DNA of 64,000 nucleotides from Arthrobacter sp. AFG20 (lineage in GTDB: Bacteria; Actinomycetota; Actinomycetes; Actinomycetales; Micrococcaceae). Where the stretch lies: positions 124,001 through 188,000 of the forward strand of contig NZ_PJMC01000007.1 of the NCBI RefSeq assembly GCF_002892795.1, written 5' to 3'. Below are positions 56,990 to 64,000 of this stretch, one piece after another (the first letter of the stretch is position 1; the number at the start of each line of letters is the position of its first letter). Under the pieces are notes generated by a model. The model saw only the letters and a list, made by a program, of their open reading frames with translations, searched no databases and was not told the DNA's origin. Made by a program: the position numbers and the translations under genes.

Positions 56990-59140
56990 ATGAAGACGAT
57001 GTCAGCAGCCAATCCGTCCTCCGACCAGCCCGCACAGCCGGGCGAAACACCGCCCGGTGTGACGCCCGCCAGCGAGGCAGCCTCCAGTGCCGTGCAGCCC
57101 GGCGAGGCCCGTTCCAGCGCCATCATGGCTGCCGGGACGCTGGTGTCCCGTGTGCTGGGCTTCGGCAAGACCTGGATGCTCGCCGCGGCGCTGGGCCTGG
57201 GCTCCACCGTCACTGACACTTTCATCAACGCCAACAACCTGCCCAACCTGATCTTCCTGCTGGTGGCCGGCGGCGTGTTCAATGCCGTGCTGGTCCCGCA
57301 GATCATCAAAGCCAGCAAGGCTCCGGACAGGGGAGCGGACTACATCAGCAGGCTGCTCACGCTGGCAGTTCTCGTGCTTCTGTCCCTGACCCTGTTGGTC
57401 ACGCTGTTTGCGCCGGCCGTCATCGAACTCACCACGCAGGGCTACTCGCCGCAGCAAAAGTTGCTGGCCGTGTCCTTCGCCTTCTGGTGCCTGCCGCAGA
57501 TTTTCTTCTATGGCCTCTACGCGCTGCTGACGCAGATCCTCAATGCCAACGGGGCCTTCGGTCCGGCCATGTGGGCACCAATCTTCAACAACATCGTGGC
57601 CATTGCCGGTCTTGGCATGTTCATCTGGATCTTCGGTGCCAACGGCGCTGCCAACCCGCATTCGCTGGACAACTGGGGCGCGTCCCAGACGTTTTTTGTC
57701 GCCGGTTTCTCGACCATCGGAGTGGTTGCCCAGACCGCCATTCTGCTGATTCCCGTGCTCCGGCTGAAGCTGGGACTGCGCCCGCGCTTTGGCTGGCGCG
57801 GTGTGGGACTCGGCCACGCCGCAAGGCTGAGCGTGTGGACGCTACTGACGGCCGCCGTCGGGCAGTTGGCGTTCCTTTATGTCATGCGCATCGCCACCAT
57901 CCCCGGTGCCCAGCGGCTTCGCCTCGAGAAGGCGGGTGACCACGGCGCCGCTGCCATGCTGCCCGGCAACGCCGTGCTCGAGGTGGCCAGCCAGCTATAC
58001 CTGCTACCGCACTCGATCATCGCGCTCTCCCTGGCCACCGTGCTGTTCAACCGGATGACCCGTGCTTCCCAGGACGGGAACCGTGCAGAGCTCCGCGAGG
58101 CCCTGTCGCACGGCTTGCGGACCATGGCCGTGGCGACTGTTTTCGGAGCCTTAGCGCTTTTCGCTTTGGCGGGTCCGCTGGGCATGTTTTTCTCCGGCGG
58201 ACACCCCACGGACGGCATCCTGCTGGCGCAGACGCTCACCATCCTGGCGCTCAGCACCCCGTTCATGAGCGCCAACTTCATGATGTCCCGGGTTTTCTAT
58301 GCCAATGAGGACGCGCGCACGCCGTTCTACATCCAGCTGGTCCTGGCCCTGGTGAATGTGGTGGCCGCGTTCTTCATTCAGTTCCTCCCGTTCGACCAGA
58401 TCATTTTCGCCATAGCCGTCCTTTATACCGCAGGGAACATCCTCTCGGTGGTCGTCTCCGCCATCTTCCTGCGCCGCCTGCTGGGGCACCTGGACGGTCC
58501 GCGGATCATCAACTCATACATCCGTATGGGCTACGCCGCCCTCGGTTCGGCCATCGCCGGTGTGGGTGCGCTGTGGCTTATGGGCAGCTACAGCCCGGTG
58601 GGCTTCGCCTGGAGCAGCCGGCCCGCCGCCCTGGCGACCATCATCGTCGTCGGGCCTGTCATGCTGGCCGTGTACCTGCTGCTGCTGAAGCTGTTCCGGG
58701 TCACCGAGCTGCGCGACCTGCTGCGGCCGCTGCTGGGGCGGCTGGGCCGCCGTTCCGGCGGGGGTTCCGGCGGGGCTTCCGGCGCACCGGCGGCTGCTCC
58801 CGCCGCCGCGGCTACCGCCGGTGCTTCGGCCGCCGGAGCGTCCGCTGGCACTGCTGCACTGCGCCGTCCGACGCCGGAACGCGCCACGGTCTCTTCGGAC
58901 ACCGGCCTGATTCCACGGATTTCCGGCGAGTTCGATTCTGCCTCCTTCCGTGCCGGGCCCGCGCCCCAGCCGGAACCGGAAGATTACGACGCCGCCACTT
59001 ACCTTCCTGAGGAGGACGTCCCCGGGACGGCCCGCGGGAAAGGCCTGCGCGGGGAGATCCCGCTCCCGGGCCGCCGCACCTACCAGGGACCCCCCGGCCA
59101 GAACCCCCACTTCCCGTCACGGCGGAGGAAGAAAAAGTAA
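56990..59140 (+). CDS. murJ: Lipid II flippase MurJ (MviN)
   Basis: 716 residues from ATG 56990 (GGTGAG upstream; ATG 56999 also possible). The MurJ core of 14 helices spans about 50-590: ARSSAIMAAGTLVSRVLGFG, NANNLPNLIFLLVAGGVFNA, LLPHSIIALSLATVLFNRMT, FFSGGHPTDGILLAQTLTIL and FNMMSRVFYANEDARTPF-like NFMMSRVFYANEDARTPFYI. A 120-residue Ala/Gly/Pro-rich tail ends in HFPSRRRKKK. It moves lipid II across the membrane for wall synthesis. In mycobacteria the same protein continues into a pseudokinase; here that part is the next gene. Confidence 0.95.
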   Translation: MKTMSAANPSSDQPAQPGETPPGVTPASEAASSAVQPGEARSSAIMAAGTLVSRVLGFGKTWMLAAALGLGSTVTDTFINANNLPNLIFLLVAGGVFNAVLVPQIIKASKAPDRGADYISRLLTLAVLVLLSLTLLVTLFAPAVIELTTQGYSPQQKLLAVSFAFWCLPQIFFYGLYALLTQILNANGAFGPAMWAPIFNNIVAIAGLGMFIWIFGANGAANPHSLDNWGASQTFFVAGFSTIGVVAQTAILLIPVLRLKLGLRPRFGWRGVGLGHAARLSVWTLLTAAVGQLAFLYVMRIATIPGAQRLRLEKAGDHGAAAMLPGNAVLEVASQLYLLPHSIIALSLATVLFNRMTRASQDGNRAELREALSHGLRTMAVATVFGALALFALAGPLGMFFSGGHPTDGILLAQTLTILALSTPFMSANFMMSRVFYANEDARTPFYIQLVLALVNVVAAFFIQFLPFDQIIFAIAVLYTAGNILSVVVSAIFLRRLLGHLDGPRIINSYIRMGYAALGSAIAGVGALWLMGSYSPVGFAWSSRPAALATIIVVGPVMLAVYLLLLKLFRVTELRDLLRPLLGRLGRRSGGGSGGASGAPAAAPAAAATAGASAAGASAGTAALRRPTPERATVSSDTGLIPRISGEFDSASFRAGPAPQPEPEDYDAATYLPEEDVPGTARGKGLRGEIPLPGRRTYQGPPGQNPHFPSRRRKKK

Positions 59141-59311
59141 CCCGGGAGGGAGCCGGTCAGCCCCGTCTTCCGCGGCCGTTGCACAGCATCGGCTAGGATC
59201 GAGGGGAACAAAGGTAGTTGCAGACCACGGGTCCGCCGGCGCGCCGGAGGCCTTCCAGGGCAATGCATCGCCAGGACCAGAAGCATTTCCCGGACAGGCT
59301 AGGAGGAACAC

Positions 59312-61024
59312 GTGTCCCACCCGATCGATGTTGGATCAGTACTTGGCGGCCGCTACAAGGTCACGGCCACAGTGCTGAGCTCACATGACCAGGATCTGGT
59401 GCTGGACGGTGTGGACCAGGTGCTGAACCGTTCGGTCAGCATCCTGGTGGCCGGCCCGTATAACGCCGACCAGGTGGCGCAAAGTGCCCGGGAAGTGGCC
59501 ACTGGGGAGCGCCCCGGGAACGTGCAGATTTTGGACCTTGGTGTCAGCGACGCCACGACCTACCTGATCACCAACCACACCTCCGCCGCTGACCTGCTGG
59601 ACCTCGTGGTTGCTTCCAACCCGCCCTACGTGGAGCCCTTCTTCACGGACACCCTGGGCAGCGAGATCTTCGGCCAGGCGCGCTCCCACGAACCCGAAAC
59701 CTACGACGAAGACGACGAGGTCGAAGCCGGGTACATCAACTACAGCGAAGGCCAGTCCGGGCCGGGCGGGCAGTACCCTGCCACCGCCCCGGCCCCTGCC
59801 GGCGGCCGGTCCGCCCACGGGGCCACGGCTCCGCAGGGACGCGGGCAGCAGGCTGCTGCGCAGGCACCCACGGCGCCGGTCCGGAAGGCTCCCGTTGTGC
59901 CGCCGCTTCCCGCTGCCCGCCCCCTCGCGGGTCCGGCAGCAGGTGCCGCCGGCGCGGCCGCCGCAGGCGCGTCTGGTTCGCGGGGAAACCGGCAGGGCGT
60001 CCCGGAGACCACTGCGCCGCAGCCGGTTCAGCCGGACCGGGGCTACGAGCAGGACGCCGGCCAGGAAACGGGCCAGCACGACAACGTTGAGCAGGCGCTC
60101 CTGCAGCGCGACCACAACCGCTCCGGAAACGCCGCACGCGGAGCCGCCGGTGCAGGTGCGGCAGCCGCAGCGTCCGGCGACGGCCGCAGCTCGTCCAAGG
60201 TGTCGCTGTGGTCCGAGAACGACTATGACTACGTCCCCGAAGACGGGTATGACGACGAGGGCAGCGACGCGCACGAGCCGGACCGCCGTGCAGGCAATTT
60301 CCCTCCCGTCGCCCGCACCGGCGCTGCTCCCGCAGCCGATTACTACGACGATGACGACGACGAGCCACAGAAGGAGCCGCGTTCCATGCGTTGGCTCGTT
60401 GGCGGCCTTCTCGCGGCCGTCCTGATCGTCGGACTCATCTTTGCCGTGACCAACCTCGGCAGCCTCTTCAAGAGCGCACCGCAAACGGAAGCAACCCCCG
60501 GAGCCACCGCACCGCCGTCGGCTGCCACCCAGCCGAGTACCGGTACGCCGACCCAAAGCACCGCTCCGGCAGCAGGGCCGCCGGCCATCGAGGGAATCAC
60601 CCGCCAAGGCAACTTTGATTTCGCTTCGACGTACGACGGCGACCTCGGCAAGGCGTCCGACGGCAACGCGGCGAGCTACTGGTCCGACATGGAGTTCGCC
60701 ACCGAGGACTGGGGCGGCCTTGCTCCCGAGGGTGTCCCGCTGGTGGTCAAGCTCAAGAGCCCTTCCAAGGTTTCCTCGATCACCCTGAACCAGTTGGGTG
60801 CCTCGGGCGGAAGCATCACGGTCTTCACTAACGACCGCCCGTCGCTGGACGGTGCAAAGCAGGTGGGAACCAACAGCTTCACCTCGCCTGACCTCACCAT
60901 GCCTCTGGCCGAACCGGTGACTGCCCAGTACGTTATCGTCTCGATCAAGAACCTGCCCAAGCTCGCAGCTCCGAAGACCCGCTTTGGCTACGGCCTGCGG
61001 CTCGCGGAGATCAAGGTCCAGTAG
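59312..61024 (+). CDS. Membrane-spanning pseudokinase-like protein with discoidin-like domain (MurJ partner)
   Basis: 570 residues from GTG 59312 (AGGAGG upstream). The N-terminal part (about 1-115) resembles a truncated Ser/Thr kinase lobe: IDVGSVLGGRYKVTATVLSS, then LDGVDQVLNRSVSILVAG, without a recognisable catalytic HRD or DFG. A long Ala/Pro/Gly-rich linker, a helix near 360 (RWLVGGLLAAVLIVGLIFAV), a Thr/Pro stalk and an outside beta domain (ASTYDGDLGKASDGNAASYW, FGYGLRLAEIKVQ) of galactose-binding type follow. The same three parts form the C-terminal half of mycobacterial MviN. Likely a regulatory partner of MurJ. Confidence 0.85.
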   Translation: MSHPIDVGSVLGGRYKVTATVLSSHDQDLVLDGVDQVLNRSVSILVAGPYNADQVAQSAREVATGERPGNVQILDLGVSDATTYLITNHTSAADLLDLVVASNPPYVEPFFTDTLGSEIFGQARSHEPETYDEDDEVEAGYINYSEGQSGPGGQYPATAPAPAGGRSAHGATAPQGRGQQAAAQAPTAPVRKAPVVPPLPAARPLAGPAAGAAGAAAAGASGSRGNRQGVPETTAPQPVQPDRGYEQDAGQETGQHDNVEQALLQRDHNRSGNAARGAAGAGAAAAASGDGRSSSKVSLWSENDYDYVPEDGYDDEGSDAHEPDRRAGNFPPVARTGAAPAADYYDDDDDEPQKEPRSMRWLVGGLLAAVLIVGLIFAVTNLGSLFKSAPQTEATPGATAPPSAATQPSTGTPTQSTAPAAGPPAIEGITRQGNFDFASTYDGDLGKASDGNAASYWSDMEFATEDWGGLAPEGVPLVVKLKSPSKVSSITLNQLGASGGSITVFTNDRPSLDGAKQVGTNSFTSPDLTMPLAEPVTAQYVIVSIKNLPKLAAPKTRFGYGLRLAEIKVQ

Positions 61025-61302
61025 AGGACCCTGGCCAATAGTGGACCCCGCCCGGCAGGGGACGCGGGCTTGCAAGGGACGCTGCGTTCACCGGTCACGT
61101 TCCTTGCGGACGTAACCGGCATGCCCTGAGGTTGCCGGAGACGGTACCCTTGTGGGAAGTCCCGTGGGCGGTGTTCTCTTGCAGGCACGGGCGTTTCCGC
61201 CTGCCTGCAAATACGTTTGGAATATTCCACACTGCCAATCAGTTGTGCCATGTGGCCGGCCGGAAGGCTGGCGCATCGACAAAGGAAGAGGTTCACCGTT
61301 CA
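61025..61302. other. 278-base intergenic region before trxB
   Basis: No gene is supported. It contains the SigR-type promoter at 61219-61244. The remainder shows no obvious element. Confidence 0.6.
61219..61244 (+). promoter_or_regulatory. SigR-type promoter of trxB-trxA
   Basis: GGAAT (61219-61223), exactly 18 bases, GTT (61242-61244). This is the thiol-stress sigma R consensus GGAAT-N18-GTT, known before trxBA in Streptomyces. The trxB GTG lies 58 bases after the -10 element. Confidence 0.82.
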
Positions 61303-62259
61303 GTGAGCACCGCAGAAAACAGCGCGTCAGAAGTACGTGATGTCATCATCGTCGGCTCCGGCCCTGCAGGCTACACGGCCGCCGTATACACGGCCCGCGC
61401 CAACCTGAAGCCGCTGCTTCTGGCTGGCTCCGTCACCGCGGGCGGTGAGCTCATGAACACCACCGACGTCGAGAATTACCCTGGCTTCCCCGAGGGCATC
61501 ATGGGACCTGACCTCATGGAGAACTTCGAGAAGCAGGCTGCCCGCTTCGGCACCGAGATCCAGTTTGAGGACGTGACCGCCCTGGATCTGGACGGCGACA
61601 TCAAGACCGTCACCATCGCAACGGGGGAGACCTTCCGCGCCCGCGCCATCATCCTGTCCACCGGCTCGGCGTACCGCGAGCTCGGCCTGGCAAACGAAAA
61701 GCGGCTCTCCGGCCACGGCGTCAGCTGGTGCGCAACCTGCGACGGTTTCTTCTTCAAGGACCAGGACATCGCAGTGATCGGTGGCGGCGACTCGGCCATG
61801 GAGGAGGCGCTCTTCCTCACCAAGTTCGCCAAGTCCGTAACGGTCGTCCACCGCCGCGACACGCTGAAGGCCTCCAAGATCATGGGTGACCGGGCACAGG
61901 CCCACGAGAAGATCAACTTCGTGTGGAACACCGCCGTCGAGAACGTCCTCGGCGAAGACAAGGTCACCGGCCTGAAGCTGAAGAACCTGGTCGACGGCAC
62001 CGAGTCCGAACTTGCCGTGACCGGCGTCTTCGTGGCTATCGGCAACGATCCGCGCACCGAGCTAGTCAAGGGGAGCCTGGAGATCACGGATGCCGGGACC
62101 GTCGCCGTCGAAGGCCGCAGTTCGCGCACCAGCATCAAGGGCGTCTTCGCCGCCGGCGACGTTGTGGACCCGACCTACCGCCAGGCGATCACTGCATCTG
62201 GTTCCGGCTGTGTCGCAGCGATCGACGTCGAGCACTACCTCGCAGACCTTCACGCCTGA
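61303..62259 (+). CDS. trxB: Thioredoxin-disulfide reductase
   Basis: 318 residues from GTG 61303 (VSTAENSASEVRDVIIVGSG); purine-rich AAAGGAAGAGG lies upstream. FAD loop VGSGPAGYTAA, redox-active CATC with Cys143 and Cys146, NADPH loop GGGDSAMEEALFL with HRRDTLKASKI, and the C-terminal AAGDVVDPTYRQAITASGSG. It moves electrons from NADPH via FAD to thioredoxin, encoded 38 bases downstream. The promoter is of the SigR type. Confidence 0.97.
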   Translation: MSTAENSASEVRDVIIVGSGPAGYTAAVYTARANLKPLLLAGSVTAGGELMNTTDVENYPGFPEGIMGPDLMENFEKQAARFGTEIQFEDVTALDLDGDIKTVTIATGETFRARAIILSTGSAYRELGLANEKRLSGHGVSWCATCDGFFFKDQDIAVIGGGDSAMEEALFLTKFAKSVTVVHRRDTLKASKIMGDRAQAHEKINFVWNTAVENVLGEDKVTGLKLKNLVDGTESELAVTGVFVAIGNDPRTELVKGSLEITDAGTVAVEGRSSRTSIKGVFAAGDVVDPTYRQAITASGSGCVAAIDVEHYLADLHA

Positions 62260-62297
62260 CCGGCGCTGAGAATCATTCGAAGAGAGAGACAAGGGTT

Positions 62298-62624
62298 ATG
62301 AGCAACGCAAAAGACGTAACAGACGCAAGCTTCAGCACAGACGTACTCGCCGCCGACAAGCCGGTAATCGTTGACTTCTGGGCCGAATGGTGCGGTCCGT
62401 GCCGCAAGCTGGGTCCCATCCTGGATGAGATCTCTGTGGAGTACGGCGAAAAGGTCAACGTCGTCAAGGTAAATGTTGATGACAACCCTGCCATCGCCGC
62501 CGAGTACGGCATCACATCCATTCCTGCCGTGTACCTGTTCCAGGGCGGCGAAGTGAAGAGCACTGTCATCGGTGCCAAGCCGAAGCAGTTCTTCGAGAAG
62601 GAATTCGCGGAAGTCTTGTCCTAG
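62298..62624 (+). CDS. trxA: Thioredoxin
   Basis: 108 residues. Active site WCGPC at 31-35 (VDFWAEWCGPCRKLGPIL), then VNVDDNPAIAAEYGITSIPA with the cis-Pro, and LFQGGEVKSTVIGAKPKQFF. Small cytoplasmic dithiol protein reducing ribonucleotide reductase and other disulfides, recycled by TrxB. Followed by a strong terminator. Confidence 0.97.
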   Translation: MSNAKDVTDASFSTDVLAADKPVIVDFWAEWCGPCRKLGPILDEISVEYGEKVNVVKVNVDDNPAIAAEYGITSIPAVYLFQGGEVKSTVIGAKPKQFFEKEFAEVLS

Positions 62625-62680
62625 CCCCAACAGGCCTGGCGCGATACCAGACAGGCAACTCCGGCGACAGGTGTCGCCAG

Positions 62681-62722
62681 AAGGTGGTCATCACTCCTAG
62701 GGGAGCGGTGGCCACCTTTTTG
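62681..62722 (+). terminator. Terminator of trxA
   Basis: AAGGTGGTCA and TGGCCACCTT form a 10-bp stem (one G-U pair) with further CTCC/GGAG pairing inside, followed by TTT. Confidence 0.88.
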
Positions 62723-63004
62723 TTCCCCAGATGGACCTCGGTGGTCATGGGCTCCTCGTTGAGGGCGACATCTTGGGGAGCCGGCAGAAGGAAACCTTTC
62801 ACGGTCTCGTTCTACGTGGTTCCTCGCCCAAGATCCCTCCGCCATCCCGAACTAGCGATACCGGCGGTCTGTGGCTACGACCACCGCGAACCGCGGCCTA
62901 CAGAATCTGAGTCGTTCAAGATCCGGGTGGCTCGACATTGCCGCACTACCCGGCTAGCGCCGAATGGCCGAGGCCCCTGCTGGCGGCCGGCTTGACCTGC
63001 GGAG

Positions 63005-63020
63005 TGTTTCACGTGAAACA
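63005..63020. promoter_or_regulatory. parS centromere site (perfect)
   Basis: TGTTTCACGTGAAACA, the exact 16-bp consensus bound by chromosomal ParB (Spo0J). Confidence 0.95.
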
Positions 63021-63498
63021 GGGCCGGTCCCCGGACTCTCTGGAAGGAAGGCCACACCAAGGCCCGCAGATCCCTCCCAATCCAGCTTCGTGACTAAACC
63101 TTCTCAGTGCAGTGACTGGCGCTCTCATTGTCCGACTCGTGAACTCCCCGTGGTCAACGCAGTACTAATGGTGCGTCTCGGATGGGGAGCGCTATATGCG
63201 TAGCAGTAGGCTGCCCGCCCGTAAGGATAGCAATGAACGTTGACGACGGTTGTCCCGCTGGATGCCTCCCGACGGCAAACTCTATCGCCGGCCACCCCGC
63301 CAAACTCGATGCAGGACACCAACGATCCCCACAAGGGATCACCTGGCAGTCCGGTTTCGATGCCGAATGCAGCCTCAGCTGCAGCCCCCTAGGCAGCATC
63401 CACGGCAAGCGACCAATGTTCATCTACTCCTTAGAGACCCAGCCTTTGCGTAGGACCAGACAGACCACGAGCTCCCCAGCTACCCCCGAGGCCGCTCC

Positions 63499-63514
63499 GG
63501 TTTCACGTGAAACA
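63499..63514. promoter_or_regulatory. parS centromere site (one mismatch)
   Basis: GGTTTCACGTGAAACA differs from consensus only in the first base and keeps the GTTTCACGTGAAAC core. Confidence 0.93.
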
Positions 63515-64000
63515 GTCTGTCCGATCGTGGTGGTCGAATGGCGGTGCGGGGACCAGCGATTTAGCGGGCTCCGAAAGCATTGTTCAATCCCTGGAACGTG
63601 CGGGCCAAGTCTTCCTACGCACCCTCCTGCCAATCAGCCGATACCGAGCGGGCTACCAACTGGCCCGTCGGTGCATCCACGAAGACCGACCACTAGTCAT
63701 GCACAGGGCCTCCTCTAATCGTCATGAAACGTGGAAAGACTGCACACGCTGGGCTGCGCACCCGTACGTAGCGCACAATTGCTCCTCGTTCCCGAACACG
63801 CCAACGCTACGCGGACGCCACGGAACAGGACCTTAATGAGGGCGGCATGGCAGTGTATCCAAGAGTTTCGGTCGGGCGCGATCAGGCCAAGAGACGGGCG
63901 TCGGACGAAAAATTCCGCACAACTGGTCACGAACAGCCTGCGAGTCTGGCATGAAGCACGTTTCTCCATACAACGGGGCACGGCATTTTCTACTGGCGAC

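Larger units (their letters stand above)
62625..64000. other. 1.38-kb region without convincing genes, carrying two parS sites
   Basis: After the trxA terminator, open frames in all six frames are short, lack ribosome binding sites, and do not show the G/C-ending codon bias of this genome; the sequence is also less G+C-rich by eye. It holds parS sites at 63005 and 63499. The window ends before the parB gene expected nearby. Confidence 0.65.

Noticed and set aside
59381..61075. 564-residue minus-strand open frame opposite the pseudokinase-like gene
   Set aside because: Shadow of a gene that has AGGAGG and a GTG start, domain structure and a MurJ context.
62566..62802. Minus-strand frame containing MTTEVHLGNKKVATAPLGV
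   Set aside because: It runs through the trxA terminator and the end of trxA, has no ribosome binding site and no family likeness.
63182..63718. 178-residue + strand frame in the parS region
   Set aside because: It spans a parS site, is Pro/Ser/Cys-rich, and lacks a ribosome binding site and gene-like codon use.

Overview
The window is high-G+C actinobacterial DNA, most likely from Arthrobacter, Pseudarthrobacter or a close relative in the Micrococcaceae. The signs are a secreted glucodextranase-type GH15 enzyme, the rpsF-ssb-rpsR-rplI cluster, DUF2277, DUF1801 and CGNR proteins, a CsoR/CopZ/CopA copper island, frequent GTG and TTG starts, and a core-genome right end (cca, Nudix, murJ, trxB, trxA, then parS sites) typical of the neighbourhood of the actinobacterial replication origin. 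No insertion sequence, prophage, CRISPR array, tRNA or rRNA gene was found. Functional calls are by recognition of protein motifs, not by database search.

Left part (1-13.3 kb), accessory and metabolic: the end of a hydratase and a fumarylacetoacetate-hydrolase-fold enzyme; the exported GH15 glucodextranase divergent from a ROK repressor, with a 23-bp operator-like palindrome between them; a MoaD/ThiS-like protein paired with a BNR/sialidase-fold protein; a TetR regulator divergent from a DUF4386 membrane protein with two tandem operators; then several membrane proteins and an alpha/beta hydrolase. Middle-left (13.4-25.7 kb): a universal stress protein, the csoR-copZ-copA copper operon with a textbook operator, a stand-alone WXG100 protein, EamA, MATE and DoxX proteins, a Zur-box-controlled zinc chaperone (aztD), and a double-hotdog thioesterase.

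Replication and ribosome region (25.7-35 kb): dnaB, then a 0.7-kb DnaA-box-rich intergenic region, two small membrane-anchored proteins with ribosomal L7/L12 C-terminal-like hairpins, and rplI-rpsR-ssb-rpsF with a probable S6:S18-responsive leader RNA. Right-middle (35-54 kb): YnfA, an amino-acid permease, M18 aminopeptidase, an exported intradiol dioxygenase, an ABC exporter with its own two-component system, PAP2/diacylglycerol kinase, MFS and ABC-F proteins, a class B penicillin-binding lipoprotein, a phytoene-dehydrogenase-like oxidoreductase, a GT87-type mannosyltransferase, and two small genes with strong ribosome binding sites.

Right end (54-64 kb): cca with a coupled phosphatase; divergent Nudix, murJ and a pseudokinase/discoidin-like partner that other actinobacteria carry fused to MurJ; trxB-trxA behind a SigR-type promoter; and a 1.38-kb stretch without convincing genes that holds two parS centromere sites.
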